Positions 17,682 through 27,455 of a stretch of 64,000 nt of DNA are shown here, piece by piece. The stretch comes from Halobacillus litoralis (GTDB lineage: Bacteria; Bacillota; Bacilli; Bacillales; Halobacillaceae): positions 2,350,001 to 2,414,000 of the forward strand of contig NZ_CP129016.1 in NCBI RefSeq assembly GCF_020524085.2. Reading direction: 5' to 3'. The notes under the pieces were generated by a model. That model was given only the letters and a program-made list of their open reading frames with translations. It was not told where the DNA came from and did no database searches. A program made the position numbers and the translations under genes. Within the stretch, counting starts at the first letter, position 1. Each line of letters starts with the position of its first letter.

Positions 17682-19040
17682 TTGATTAAAAAAGTTCTGA
17701 TAGCAAACAGAGGAGAAATCGCTGTCCGTGTCATCCGCGCTTGTAAAGAGATGGGGATTGAAACGGTCGCGGTATATTCCGAAGCTGATAAAGAAGCATT
17801 GCACGTCCAGATGGCTGACGAAGCGTATTGTGTCGGTCCGACGCTGAGTAAAGATAGTTATTTGAATTACACGAACATTATGAGTGTAGCCACATTAACG
17901 GGGACAGATGCGATCCATCCAGGATACGGATTTCTTTCCGAAAATGCAGAGTTTGCTGAGATGTGTGAAGAGTGTAACATCACTTTCATTGGACCTTCCT
18001 CTTATGCCATCCAAAAGATGGGAACGAAGGACGTCGCTCGTGAAACGATGAGAGATGCAGGAGTGCCTGTTGTTCCTGACTCAGCGGGCATTATTAAAGA
18101 TGAAGAAGATGGAATGAAAGTCGCTGAAGAGATTGGATACCCGGTTATTATCAAGGCGACAGCAGGCGGGGGAGGAAAAGGGATCCGTGTTGCCCGCAAC
18201 GAGGAAGACTTGAAAAAAGGAATTCGTATGACCCAGCAGGAAGCAGAAACTGCCTTCGGAAATCCTGGTGTCTATATTGAAAAATTCATTGAAGATTTCC
18301 GCCATGTTGAAATACAAGTCCTTGCCGACAACCACGGAAACGCCGTTCACCTTGGTGAAAGGGATTGTACCATTCAACGCCGCCTTCAAAAGCTGATTGA
18401 AGAAACACCTTCTCCAGCTATTTCTGAAGCTATGCGTGCCAAAATGGGAGATGCAGCAGTAAAAGCTGCTCTTGCCGTCAACTATTCAGGTGCGGGTACC
18501 GTTGAGTTTATCTACGACAAAGAAGATGATTCTTTCTACTTTATGGAAATGAATACAAGAATACAAGTTGAACACCCCGTTACAGAAATGGTTACAGGTG
18601 TAGACTTGATTAAAGAGATGTTGTTGATTGCGGAAAACAAGGAACTTTCCTTCAAGCAAGAAGAAATCGAATTCGAAGGTTGGTCCATTGAATGCAGAAT
18701 CAATGCAGAGAATCCTCACAAAAACTTTATGCCTTCCGCTGGGAAAATTGATATGTACCTCCCTCCAGGTGGACTCGGTGTAAGGGTTGATTCAGCAGCA
18801 TATCCTGGCTACATGATTCCGCCTTATTATGATTCTATGGTCGCTAAATTGATTACTTATGGTCGTGATAGAGATGAAGCGATTCGCAGGATGAAGCGTG
18901 CCCTTGATGAGTTTGTCATTGAAGGTGTTCATACGACGATTCCGTTCCACCAACGGATGATGGACCATGAAGTATTTGTTGGCGGAGACTTTAACACAAA
19001 GTTTTTAGAGAAATATACTATAATGAAGGATGAATCATAA
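17682..19040 (+). CDS. accC: Biotin carboxylase subunit of acetyl-CoA carboxylase
   Basis: This ATP-grasp enzyme carboxylates biotin on AccB. The chain is 452 residues. Visible features are the N-terminal KKVLIANRGEIAVRVIRA block, the glycine-rich ATP loop AGGGGKGIR near residue 162, the ERDCTIQRR segment and the catalytic EMNTRIQVEHPVTE. It starts at TTG 17682 with ACGGGGGTTTGAG upstream. It also could supply biotin carboxylation for the carboxyltransferase at 53.4 kb, which has no biotin carboxylase beside it (inference). Confidence 0.96.
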   Translation: MIKKVLIANRGEIAVRVIRACKEMGIETVAVYSEADKEALHVQMADEAYCVGPTLSKDSYLNYTNIMSVATLTGTDAIHPGYGFLSENAEFAEMCEECNITFIGPSSYAIQKMGTKDVARETMRDAGVPVVPDSAGIIKDEEDGMKVAEEIGYPVIIKATAGGGGKGIRVARNEEDLKKGIRMTQQEAETAFGNPGVYIEKFIEDFRHVEIQVLADNHGNAVHLGERDCTIQRRLQKLIEETPSPAISEAMRAKMGDAAVKAALAVNYSGAGTVEFIYDKEDDSFYFMEMNTRIQVEHPVTEMVTGVDLIKEMLLIAENKELSFKQEEIEFEGWSIECRINAENPHKNFMPSAGKIDMYLPPGGLGVRVDSAAYPGYMIPPYYDSMVAKLITYGRDRDEAIRRMKRALDEFVIEGVHTTIPFHQRMMDHEVFVGGDFNTKFLEKYTIMKDES

Positions 19041-19055
19041 AAAGGAGTGGTCATT

Positions 19056-19460
19056 GTGAGTGATAAGCAATTGTTGAATGTGACAGATGGATCGACATTA
19101 GGCAACATCGAGATTGCTCCTGAAGTCATTGAAGTGATCGCTGGAATCGCTGTTTCTGAAGTGGCTGGAGTTGCATCGATGAGAGGCAATTTCGCCTCTG
19201 GTGTGGCTGAACGCCTTGGTAAGAAGAACCACGGAAAAGGCGTTAAGGTGGAGCTCACTGAGAGTGGCATTTTAATTGATGCCTATGTAGTCATGGATTA
19301 TGGGATTTCCATTCCTGACACGGCACAAAAAATTCAGGACAACACAAGGCAAGCGCTTAAAAACATGACAGCACTTGATATTAATGAGATCAATGTCCAC
19401 GTTGTTGGCGTGCAAATGGAATCAGGGAAAGAGGAAGAAGTAGAAGTAGAAGAATTGTGA
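19056..19460 (+). CDS. yqhY: Asp23/Gls24 family protein YqhY
   Basis: This 134-residue cytoplasmic protein belongs to the Asp23/Gls24 (DUF322) family. The core NIEIAPEVIEVIAGIAVSEV and the later GISIPDTAQKIQDN are characteristic. I chose GTG 19056 because AAAGGAGTGG precedes it; the GTG at 19047 lies inside that ribosome site. Its position right after accBC is conserved, and in B. subtilis YqhY has been linked to control of acetyl-CoA carboxylase activity. A terminator follows. Confidence 0.92.
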   Translation: MSDKQLLNVTDGSTLGNIEIAPEVIEVIAGIAVSEVAGVASMRGNFASGVAERLGKKNHGKGVKVELTESGILIDAYVVMDYGISIPDTAQKIQDNTRQALKNMTALDINEINVHVVGVQMESGKEEEVEVEEL

Positions 19461-19463
19461 GAT

Positions 19464-19505
19464 TAATCAGAAAGGGGGGCCGCTCCCTTTCTGATTTTTT
19501 TGTTT
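19464..19505 (+). terminator. Terminator after yqhY
   Basis: A stem (ATCAGAAAGGG / CCCTTTCTGAT) is followed by TTTTTTTG. It separates accB-accC-yqhY from nusB. Confidence 0.88.
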
Positions 19506-19621
19506 TACTCTTAACCCTTTCGTTTGAAAAGAGGCAAATTTTGCGATCACCTGATTACAATGGCTTTTATCAAGCTAAAATGTTATTATTCTAACGGATA
19601 TTACCTTAAAGGAGAATGAAA

Positions 19622-20000
19622 ATGAAACGACGCACAGCACGTGAAAAAGCTTTCCAGGCGCTTTTTCAAACGATTACGAGTGATATTGAAACCGATGAGG
19701 CCATTGCTCATGTAGTCGAAGGCCAGGAAGTGGACGAGTTTTTATATGACCTCGTACATGGAGTCATGAATAATCGAGAAGAGTTGGATCAATGGATTTC
19801 TGACAATCTCGATCATTGGACGTTTCCACGGGTTAGCCAAAGTTGAGAAGACCGTCCTTCGAATGGCTGCCTATGAAATGAAATACAAAGAAGACGTCCC
19901 TGCACAAGTAGCCATTAATGAGGCGATTGAGCTAGCGAAAATTTTCGGAGAAGATGATTCAGGGAAGTTTGTAAACGGCGTATTATCAAAAATGGTATAA
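19622..20000 (+). CDS. nusB: Transcription antitermination factor NusB, frameshifted
   Basis: NusB binds boxA RNA with NusE (S10) and supports rRNA antitermination. The all-helical protein begins [16 protein letters not shown]. The frame breaks at GGG (19830-19832). Removing one G restores [19 protein letters not shown], followed by [17 protein letters not shown] and the normal end [11 protein letters not shown] chose ATG 19622, because ATG 19616 is too close to the AAAGGAG ribosome site. Reconstructed length is about 125 residues, normal for NusB. Probably a sequencing indel. Confidence 0.9.
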
Positions 20001-20022
20001 ACAAATAAGGGGGAAATGGGAC

Positions 20023-20874
20023 ATGTCAGCAGAAGTGATCTATGGAAAACAACTGGCAGAAGATCTACGACAAGAAATGAAAGAAGAAGTGAGTGCACTG
20101 CATACAAAAGATATTCGTCCGAAGTTGGTCGTCGTCATATTGGGTGAAGATCCTGCTTCGATGTCTTATGTAAAAGGAAAGCAGCGCGCTTCTGAGAAAA
20201 TCGGTATGGATTCTGATCTCATTGAATTACCTGTAGAAACTTCAGAACAGGAACTGCTGGATTTGATTGACAAACTGAACCAGGATCCTACTGTTCATGG
20301 GATTCTTGTTCAATTACCTGTGCCTGACCATATTTCTGACCAAAAAATCATTGAAGCCATTCATCCAGATAAGGATGTGGATGGTTTTCATCCCGCAAAT
20401 GTCGGCAAGATGATGACCGGCTAGGACACCTTTTTCCCATGTACACCTTATGGAATACTCGTCATGCTTAAACGTGCAGACATTACGCTTGAAGGAAAGC
20501 ATGTGGTGATCATCGGCCGTAGTAACCTTGTAGGAAAACCTGTAGGCCAGTTGCTGCTCAACGAAAATGCAACAGTTACCCATTGTCACTCCCGTACAAA
20601 ACATCTGCAGTCGCATACGAAGCAGGCAGATATTCTTATCGTTGCTGCAGGTAAACCTTCCTTAATTTCGGGTGAAGATATTAAAGAAGGTGCTGTGGTG
20701 ATCGATGTTGGAGTCAACCGTGTGGATGGTAAGCTGACAGGTGATGTGGATTTTGAGTCTGCGAAAGAAGTAGCTTCCCATATCACTCCAGTCCCTAAAG
20801 GTGTAGGTCCAATGACAATCACCATGCTCCTCCATAACACGATTAAAGCGGCAAAGCGAATTCATAATCAGTAA
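20023..20874 (+). CDS. folD: Bifunctional 5,10-methylenetetrahydrofolate dehydrogenase/cyclohydrolase, in-frame TAG
   Basis: FolD interconverts methylene-, methenyl- and formyl-tetrahydrofolate using NADP. Both halves are in one frame: the catalytic domain with [13 protein letters not shown] and VHGILVQLP, and the NADP-binding domain with [12 protein letters not shown] and [11 protein letters not shown]. They are separated only by a TAG codon at 20422-20424, inside [19 protein letters not shown]. Homologues carry Glu or Gln there, so one base change (CAG or GAG to TAG) explains it. No indel is needed, unlike the other broken genes here. Full length would be 283 residues. RBS: AAGGGGGAAATGG. 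Confidence 0.93.
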
Positions 20875-20885
20875 GGAGGATGGGC

Positions 20886-22238
20886 ATGCAGGATCAGTAC
20901 TTGAGCGTTACGGCGTTAACGAAGTACATTAAGCGTAAACTTTCAGGGGATCCGCACTTGAAAACGGTTTGGTTAAGAGGAGAAATTTCGAATTTCAAAC
21001 ACCATAGTCGAGGTCATATGTACCTTTCCTTGAAAGATGACCAAGCCAGAATACAGGCCGTCATGTTTGCCGGGAATAATCGTTCCCTGAAGTTTATGCC
21101 TGAGAATGGAATGAACGTCCTCGTCAAAGGGGAAATCAACGTATACGAACCTATGGGTCAATATCAGCTGTATATTAAAGAGATGCAACCAGATGGAATT
21201 GGAGCTCTTTACTATGCTTTTGAGCAGTTGAAGGAAAAATTAGAAAAAGAGGGCTTATTCTCTCTTGAACGTAAAAAGCCTCTTCCTACATACCCAAAAC
21301 ATATTGGTGTCATCACTTCTCCTACCGGGGCAGCTGTAAGAGATATAATGACAACGATAAAAAGGCGTTACCCTATTGTGCCAGTCACTGTCCTGCCTGT
21401 ACTCGTCCAGGGGGAGCGGGCAGCTTCTTCTGTCGTTAATGCCATCCAATACGCGAACGAAAAAATGGATGTAGATGTGTTAATTGTGGGTAGGGGCGGC
21501 GGTTCTATTGAGGATTTATGGGGATTTAACGAAGAGGTGGTTGCCAGAGCGATTGCAGAATCCGAAATCCCCGTCATCTCAGCCGTTGGTCATGAGACGG
21601 ATACCACCATCAGTGATTTTGTGGCAGATGTAAGAGCAGCGACACCAACGGGAGCTGCTGAAGTCGCTGTACCATCCATTGTAGAGTTGCGTGATCAGGT
21701 TAACGCGTTGGACCACCGCCTTCATAGGGCTATGGAAGTGAAGAAGACAGAGGCGAAGCAGCAATTGGAGCGTTTAAAAAAATCATATGCTTTCAAGTAT
21801 CCTGAACAGATGATGAAGCAAAAAGAGCAGGACTTGGATCGGGTCATGGAACGTATGGCGATACAAATGAAGCACATTCATCAAAAAAGTTTCGTAAATT
21901 GGGGCAACATGGCACGAAGGTTACGACAGCAGGGGCCGGAGTTGAAAATCAGAGAAGGCGCGGAGTCTCTAGAGCGCCAGACGAACCAGCTGCAGAAGCG
22001 GTTTCAGGCTCTTCTCCAGCAAAAGAAAGAACGCTTCTATACAAATGTCGATAAACTGACCTTAGTCAATCCTTTAGACATTATGAAGCGAGGCTTTGCT
22101 GTACCTTTTGATTCTGAGGGAGACGTTATAAAAAGTACTTCTGACATTACAAAAGGCCAATCCCTCTCCTTGAAAATGCAAGACGGAATCGTTGATTGTC
22201 ACGTAACGGATGTAAAGGAGGATGAAAATGACAGATAA
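20886..22238 (+). CDS. xseA: Exodeoxyribonuclease VII large subunit
   Basis: XseA is the catalytic subunit of exonuclease VII, which degrades single-stranded DNA from both ends. The chain of 450 residues has an N-terminal OB-fold (about 1-115, with [11 protein letters not shown]), then the exonuclease domain with [28 protein letters not shown] and [11 protein letters not shown], then a long coiled coil (about 275-400). I chose ATG 20886 because AAGGAGG ends directly before ATG 20880. It overlaps xseB by 11 bases. Confidence 0.95.
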   Translation: MQDQYLSVTALTKYIKRKLSGDPHLKTVWLRGEISNFKHHSRGHMYLSLKDDQARIQAVMFAGNNRSLKFMPENGMNVLVKGEINVYEPMGQYQLYIKEMQPDGIGALYYAFEQLKEKLEKEGLFSLERKKPLPTYPKHIGVITSPTGAAVRDIMTTIKRRYPIVPVTVLPVLVQGERAASSVVNAIQYANEKMDVDVLIVGRGGGSIEDLWGFNEEVVARAIAESEIPVISAVGHETDTTISDFVADVRAATPTGAAEVAVPSIVELRDQVNALDHRLHRAMEVKKTEAKQQLERLKKSYAFKYPEQMMKQKEQDLDRVMERMAIQMKHIHQKSFVNWGNMARRLRQQGPELKIREGAESLERQTNQLQKRFQALLQQKKERFYTNVDKLTLVNPLDIMKRGFAVPFDSEGDVIKSTSDITKGQSLSLKMQDGIVDCHVTDVKEDENDR

Positions 22239-22464
22239 GCAGGAAACCATCAGTTTTGAAGAAGCGATGAAGCAGCTCGAAGAGATTGTCGAGAAATTGG
22301 AAACAGGAGAAGTCCCCTTGGAAAAAGCGATCCAGTATTACCAAGAAGGCATGAAACTTTCCAAGCTTTGCAGTGAAAAGCTGGGGAATGTGGAGACTCA
22401 AATGCAGCAAATCATGAATGAACACGGAGAGTTGGAACCGTTCTCTGTCCAGGAGGAAGACTGA
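22228..22464 (+). CDS. xseB: Exodeoxyribonuclease VII small subunit
   Basis: This 78-residue helical subunit binds in several copies to XseA. The block [23 protein letters not shown] is the family signature. The start is ATG 22228, eight or so bases after AAAGGAGG at the end of xseA; ATG 22222 is too close. Three bases separate its stop from ispA. Confidence 0.95.
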   Translation: MTDKQETISFEEAMKQLEEIVEKLETGEVPLEKAIQYYQEGMKLSKLCSEKLGNVETQMQQIMNEHGELEPFSVQEED

Positions 22465-22467
22465 GCA

Positions 22468-23346
22468 GTGCATTTAGCTGAATATCTTACAGAAAAAAGA
22501 CAACGAATCAATCAGCAGCTTGAAATGCTTGTTCGCGACTATACGGTTTCAGGACGACTTCAAGATTCCATGTTATATTCCATTCATGCTGGGGGTAAAC
22601 GGTTGCGTCCCATTCTATTGATGGCTACTGCTCAAGCTTTTCGAGTTCCTGAAGAGAGAGTGATGGGAGTCGCCTCAGCTCTCGAAATGGTCCATACTTA
22701 TTCCTTAATCCATGACGATCTCCCTGCTATGGACGATGATGATTTAAGACGAGGGAAACCAACGAATCACAAGCGTTTCGATGAAGCAACCGCCATCCTT
22801 GCAGGCGATGCATTATTGACGCTGAGTTCCCAGGTTATTTCGGAAGATGAAGGATTAAGTGATTCTGACCGCGTCTATTTAGTCCGTGAATTGACCAAAG
22901 CCAGCGGTGCGAGAGGCATGGTCGAAGGCCAGATGCAGGACATGCTGAGTGAAGGAGCTGAAATCTCCTTAGAAGCCCTTGAAAACATTCACAGGAATAA
23001 AACAGGGCAATTGCTGAGGTTCTCTATCCTTGCTGGAGCGTATTTAGGCGGAGCTTCAGAAGAAGTCCTCGAAGAAATGACTGAGATGGCTGAAGCACTT
23101 GGACTTTTATTTCAAATTCAAGATGACATCCTGGACGTCACAGGAGACTCTGAGGTTATCGGTAAGCCAGCCGGAAGTGATGAAGGTAACCATAAAAGTA
23201 CTTACCCGCAGCTTTTAGGACTAGATGGAGCTATAGCGCAAAAAGACAAATACGTTCAAAAGGCTCAACAGGCTCTTAAAAATGCAGGGGTTGAGGGGAC
23301 CACTCTTTCTGAACTTATTCATTACTTGAGCACCCGTGATCATTGA
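22468..23346 (+). CDS. ispA: Geranyl/farnesyl diphosphate synthase
   Basis: This prenyltransferase condenses isopentenyl diphosphate with dimethylallyl and geranyl diphosphate to make farnesyl diphosphate. It has 292 residues. The first aspartate-rich motif is HDDLPAMDDDD near residues 82-92, and the second is QIQDDILDVTGD near 217-228; the GGKRLRP substrate loop is at 42-48. It starts at GTG 22468 after AGGAGG. The OLE RNA gene begins about 50 bases after its stop. Its product pathway is fed by Dxs downstream. Confidence 0.95.
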   Translation: MHLAEYLTEKRQRINQQLEMLVRDYTVSGRLQDSMLYSIHAGGKRLRPILLMATAQAFRVPEERVMGVASALEMVHTYSLIHDDLPAMDDDDLRRGKPTNHKRFDEATAILAGDALLTLSSQVISEDEGLSDSDRVYLVRELTKASGARGMVEGQMQDMLSEGAEISLEALENIHRNKTGQLLRFSILAGAYLGGASEEVLEEMTEMAEALGLLFQIQDDILDVTGDSEVIGKPAGSDEGNHKSTYPQLLGLDGAIAQKDKYVQKAQQALKNAGVEGTTLSELIHYLSTRDH

Positions 23347-23361
23347 GGTAAATGATTTCGA

Positions 23362-23390
23362 TTGAGCCACGTGACAAAATGTGATATATT
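23362..23390 (+). promoter_or_regulatory. Candidate promoter of the OLE RNA
   Basis: TTGAGC (23362-23367) and TATATT (23385-23390) are separated by exactly 17 bases, with an extended TG one base before the -10. Transcription would begin near 23397, exactly at the 5' strand of the terminal helix of the RNA. It lies directly after the ispA stop codon, so the RNA can be made apart from the operon transcript. Confidence 0.7.
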
Positions 23391-23396
23391 ATGATT

Positions 23397-24010
23397 ACAA
23401 AAGGAATGGTGCAGTATTCTAGTCGGCCCTCCGTTCCTGAAGGCGGGCCTAAAAATCCGCCGAAGGGCACATCGATGAAGTTCCTTGTGTTGGCTTGAGG
23501 CGCCCAGCCTTGGGTCGATGCTGGGAGTTAAGGTCGCAGGGCGATCCACAAAGGCATGTGGGCGTTGACCCTGCTTCCGCGGAGGCCCATTATTGTAATG
23601 GTATCTGAGCCAGATACTGTTATGAAATGGGGTATGAACCTGCAGCATATGGAGTAACATCTATATGCGCAGCGTAGCCTGCCTTGAGTGGTTCTTGAGG
23701 GGATTATAGTCAGTGAACATCAAGCAGCTTCAGATGGCCACTGAGGTGCTGATGCAGAAACTATATGAAATCAGAACTGCAAAAGAGGCTAAGGAACGGC
23801 TAAAGGCTGTCGGGGAAATCCCCTAGACTGTTCTATGGACATGATTTAGGAATTATAGTGCGGACTAAGTGGCAATCTAGTCCAGCTGCCGGAGACGGGG
23901 CTGAGTCGAGTTTAAAGGGGAACCGCCAGAATGGTGACATTCGGTACTCGACTGGGAAAACCTACTAGACCTAAGCCGCAATTTTTACTTGAATCATGAC
24001 CATTCCTTTC
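23397..24010 (+). ncRNA. ole: OLE RNA (ornate, large, extremophilic)
   Basis: A stretch of about 610 bases without a coding frame lies between ispA and the gene for the OLE-associated membrane protein. That is the position and size known for OLE RNA in Bacillus halodurans and other extremophilic Firmicutes. Both ends pair over 11 bases (23400-23410 with 23999-24009). Internal helices can be seen at GGCGG/CCGCC (23442-23446 / 23457-23461), GGGG/CCCC (23812-23815 / 23820-23823) and AGTCGAGT/ACTCGACT (23904-23911 / 23946-23953). Two related segments, GGATTATAGT (23701) and GGAATTATAGTG (23849), recur. OLE forms a membrane-bound ribonucleoprotein with OapA and is linked to tolerance of cold, short alcohols and Mg2+ (established knowledge). 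The identification rests on synteny, the partner gene and visible structure; no covariance search was possible. Confidence 0.9.
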
Positions 24011-24051
24011 CTTACATAGGACACATCAATTTAGTGATATAGAGGGTATAT

Positions 24052-24651
24052 ATGGATAACAAATTAAAAAAATCTTTAAAATTCAGTCTGAGTATCGCCG
24101 TTATCACATTCGTGTTAGCGGCTATTTTTTCAGTTATATCTTCTTCCGTTTTAAGTGGAGTCGTATGGATCATCGGCCTCGTCCTTGTATTCATTATCGT
24201 CTTTACGGGTGTCGTATTTGACATGCTGGGTATCGCAGCCACTGCTGCTCAAGAACAGCCTTTCCATGCGATGGCGTCTGAAAAGGTGAACGGAGCAAAA
24301 GAAGCGATTGCCATTGTCAGAAACGCTGATCGATTCGCAAGTTTCTGTAATGACGTTATAGGGGATATATCTGGTATAGTTAGTGGTACGGCGTCTGCAG
24401 TTGTGGTCATCCAACTGGCCAACAACTTCGGCTATAGTGATGGATCAACAGTCCAGATTGTAATATCAGTGATCCTGACAAGTATTGTAGCTGCACTTAC
24501 CGTCGGTGGAAAAGCCCTTGGTAAATTTTTTGCCATCAATAAGTCCACGGACATCATTTTCTTCGCTGCAAAGGTCATTTCATGGTTAGAAAAGCGGCTG
24601 AAAGTAAGAATAGTAACAAGTGCACCGTCGTCCACTAAAAAATCAAGATAA
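24052..24651 (+). CDS. oapA: OLE RNA-associated membrane protein OapA
   Basis: OapA recruits the OLE RNA to the cell membrane. This 199-residue protein has a basic N terminus, about four membrane helices (near 11-32, 36-57, 107-125 and 131-152) and a very basic tail. Between helices 2 and 3 lies FDMLGIAATAAQEQPFHAMA, then KVNGAKEAI and FCNDVIGDISGI; this central block is typical of the OLE-associated protein and resembles the DUF21 region of CorC/CNNM-type Mg2+ transporters (inference). The gene sits 42 bases after the RNA and 18 bases before dxs, as in B. halodurans. RBS: AGAGGGT. Confidence 0.9.
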   Translation: MDNKLKKSLKFSLSIAVITFVLAAIFSVISSSVLSGVVWIIGLVLVFIIVFTGVVFDMLGIAATAAQEQPFHAMASEKVNGAKEAIAIVRNADRFASFCNDVIGDISGIVSGTASAVVVIQLANNFGYSDGSTVQIVISVILTSIVAALTVGGKALGKFFAINKSTDIIFFAAKVISWLEKRLKVRIVTSAPSSTKKSR

Positions 24652-24669
24652 ATACAAGGGGGTCCTTCA

Positions 24670-26562
24670 ATGGATCTGTGTAAAATTAAAGACCCTTCAA
24701 TTCTAAAGGGTATGAATACAAACCAATTAGAACAACTGGCAGATGAAACGAGGCAGTTCCTCATTGAAAACCTGGCTACGACAGGAGGTCACCTGGGGGC
24801 GAATCTGGGGGTCGTTGAGCTTACCCTCGCTCTTCATAAGGTATATAAAAGCCCGGAAGACCGCTTTCTTTGGGATGTCGGTCATCAATCTTATATCCAT
24901 AAAATACTGACGGGTCGTGGTGGACAATTCGAAACGCTCCGACAATATAAAGGGCTGTGCGGCTTCCCTAAACGTGACGAAAGTGAACATGATGTCTGGG
25001 AGACAGGACACAGTTCCACATCATTATCTGCAGCGATGGGAATGGCCATTGCAAGAGACCTGAATAACGAAAAGCATTCGATTTTACCAATCATAGGTGA
25101 TGGAGCTCTTACAGGGGGAATGGCATTAGAGGCCTTGAACCACATCGGACACGAGAAGAAGAATGTAACCGTTATCCTTAATGACAACGAAATGTCGATC
25201 GCTAAAAATGTCGGGGCTCTTCACGGTGCGCTAGGCAGGATGAGAAGTGCCGGGAAATACCATCGCGTAAAAGATGACCTTGAGTGGGTATTAAAAAAAA
25301 TTCCTGCGGTTGGCGGAAAAATTGCGCAGGCTGCTGAAAGACTAAAGGACAGCATGAAATACTTTGTTGTACCTGGTATGTTCTTTGAAGAACTTGGCTT
25401 TACGTATTATGGTCCAGTAGACGGGCATGATTTCAACGATCTTATCGAGAACTTGAATTATGCTAAAAAGACGGATGGTCCTGTTATTGTCCATGTGATG
25501 ACACAAAAAGGAAAAGGTTATCATCCTGCAGAGACCGACGTGAAAGACAAATGGCATGGTGTGGGACCCTATAAAATTGAGTCGGGTGAGAAAATTAAAC
25601 CCGTGGATGCTCCTCCTGCTTGGAGTTCGGTCATCAGTGAAGCCTTGCGCAAAGAAGCAAAGAAGGATGACCGTATCGTTGCCGTAACACCAGCGATGAT
25701 TCTTGGGTCTAAACTAGAGAAATTTGGGGAAGAGTTTCCGGATCGTCTCTTTGATGTAGGGATCGCTGAACAGCATGCAACCACGATGTCAGCAGGCCTG
25801 GCTACTCAGGGAATGAAACCGTTTTTGGCTATCTATTCTACCTTTTTGCAGAGGGGATATGATCAGGTTGTCCATGATGTGGCAAGGCAGAAATTAAACG
25901 TTATTTTTGGTATCGATCGCGCTGGATTGGTAGGGGCTGATGGCGAGACCCACCAGGGAGTATTCGATATTGCCTTCCTGCGGTCTGTTCCGAACTTTGT
26001 GATTTCCATGCCTAAGGATGAAAATGAAGCGCAACACCTTGTTCATACCGCCACACACTACGATGATGGCCCTTTTGCTATTCGTTATCCAAGAGGTAAT
26101 GCGAAAGGTGTACAAACAGATGAACAGCCTGAAATCATACCGATTGGAAGCTGGGAAGTGTTAAAAGAAGGAACGGATGCCGTCATCCTTACTTTTGGTA
26201 CAACCATTGATATGGCTCTTGAAGCTAGTGAAAAGATGGAAAAGGATGGCCGATCAGTAAAAGTCGTGAATGCTCGTTTCATTAAACCATTAGACGATGC
26301 AATGCTTCATGACATAATGAAAGCGGGTATGCCGATTCTTACTGTAGAAGAAGGCGTTCTACAAGGTGGATTCGGTTCAAGCGTGTTAGAGTTTGCAGAG
26401 GAAAATGAATACTCCTCCCAATGGGTCAAGCGTATGGGGGTACCGGACCGCTTCATTGAACATGGCAGTGTTCATAAGCTTTGGGAAGAAATCGGGTTAA
26501 CAACTGATCACATTGTACAAAATTTGAAACATATGATACCGAATAAACAGCAAAGGGCTTAA
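24670..26562 (+). CDS. dxs: 1-deoxy-D-xylulose-5-phosphate synthase
   Basis: Dxs joins pyruvate and glyceraldehyde 3-phosphate with thiamine diphosphate in the first step of the MEP isoprenoid pathway. The length of 630 residues is normal. Features are [14 protein letters not shown] near 38, the TPP/Mg motif [15 protein letters not shown] near 143, and the transketolase-like Glu in DVGIAEQHA near 368. Its product feeds the IspA reaction upstream in the same gene run. RBS: AAGGGGGTCC. Confidence 0.96.
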   Translation: MDLCKIKDPSILKGMNTNQLEQLADETRQFLIENLATTGGHLGANLGVVELTLALHKVYKSPEDRFLWDVGHQSYIHKILTGRGGQFETLRQYKGLCGFPKRDESEHDVWETGHSSTSLSAAMGMAIARDLNNEKHSILPIIGDGALTGGMALEALNHIGHEKKNVTVILNDNEMSIAKNVGALHGALGRMRSAGKYHRVKDDLEWVLKKIPAVGGKIAQAAERLKDSMKYFVVPGMFFEELGFTYYGPVDGHDFNDLIENLNYAKKTDGPVIVHVMTQKGKGYHPAETDVKDKWHGVGPYKIESGEKIKPVDAPPAWSSVISEALRKEAKKDDRIVAVTPAMILGSKLEKFGEEFPDRLFDVGIAEQHATTMSAGLATQGMKPFLAIYSTFLQRGYDQVVHDVARQKLNVIFGIDRAGLVGADGETHQGVFDIAFLRSVPNFVISMPKDENEAQHLVHTATHYDDGPFAIRYPRGNAKGVQTDEQPEIIPIGSWEVLKEGTDAVILTFGTTIDMALEASEKMEKDGRSVKVVNARFIKPLDDAMLHDIMKAGMPILTVEEGVLQGGFGSSVLEFAEENEYSSQWVKRMGVPDRFIEHGSVHKLWEEIGLTTDHIVQNLKHMIPNKQQRA

Positions 26563-26566
26563 TGAT

Positions 26567-27392
26567 ATGGGAAGAAAAGTAAGGCTAGATGTTTTATTAG
26601 TAGAAAAAGGGTACGTGGAAACACGTGAAAAGGCGAAGAGAACCATAATGGCAGGGCTTGTTTTTCACAATCAAGTCCGCCTGGATAAGCCTGGTCAAAA
26701 AATAGAGGAAGCAACAGAGCTTACCGTCAAAGGCAAAGCGATTCCTTATGTAAGTAGGGGGGGGCCTGAAATTAGAAAAGGCCTTAAAGGTTTTTGACCT
26801 TTCAGTGAAGGATAAAGTGATGATTGATATCGGTTCGTCAACCGGAGGTTTCACAGATTGCGGTTTGCAAAATGGAGTGAAGCTTAGCTATGCCATCGAT
26901 GTCGGTTATAATCAGTTGGACTGGGGCCTTCGTAATCATGAACAGGTTGTTGTCATGGAGAGGACGAATTTCAGATACGTGACAAAAGATGATTTGAAGG
27001 AAGGACAGCCACAGTTTGCTTCCATTGATGTTTCCTTTATTTCTTTAAGAATCATCCTTCCGGTACTAGCAACGCTTTTGGACAAAGAAGGCGATGTTGT
27101 TGCATTGATTAAACCTCAATTTGAAGCTGGTCGTGAGCAGGTAGGGAAAAAAGGAATTGTCAAAGACCCGTCCATACATAGACAGGTGATTGAAAATATT
27201 CTTGATTTTGCAACTCAACACAGCTATTCTGTACATGGACTCACTTTTTCTCCGATTACAGGTGGAGACGGGAATATCGAATTCCTTGTCCATTTGCGCT
27301 TGAATGAGGTAGGACAAGGCGGAATTTCTGAAGAAATCAATATTGAGGCGGTCGTTGAAGAGGCGCATGAAGCGCACCGCAAAAACGCATAA
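26567..27392 (+). CDS. tlyA: TlyA-family rRNA 2'-O-methyltransferase (YqxC), frameshifted
   Basis: This family has an N-terminal S4 RNA-binding domain (VRLDVLLVEKGYVETREKAKR) and an FtsJ-like methyltransferase domain (DIGSSTGGFTDCGLQNG, KPQFEAGREQVGKKGIV). It methylates ribosomal RNA in species where it was studied. The frame breaks in a run of eight G (26757-26764). With seven G the text reads YVSRGGLKLEKALKVFDL and continues to the stop at 27390-27392, about 274 residues in all. A G8 tract could in principle slip in vivo, but with so many indels nearby a sequencing error is more likely. Confidence 0.9.
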
Positions 27393-27397
27393 TGAAC

Positions 27398-27426
27398 ATA
27401 AAAGGGCTTATGAAAAGCCCTTTTCT
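27398..27426 (+). terminator. Terminator after tlyA
   Basis: A stem (AAAGGGCTT / AAGCCCTTT) with a short loop is followed by TCTT. It is only moderately strong, so read-through into ahrC is possible. Confidence 0.7.
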
Positions 27427-27455
27427 TATGGAAGGACTGGAAACGGAGGATGGTC

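Noticed and set aside
23340..23660. 106-residue minus-strand frame over the start of the non-coding region after ispA
   Set aside because: It lies within the OLE RNA, has no ribosome site and no recognisable protein features; frames of this length are expected in GC-richer structured RNA genes.
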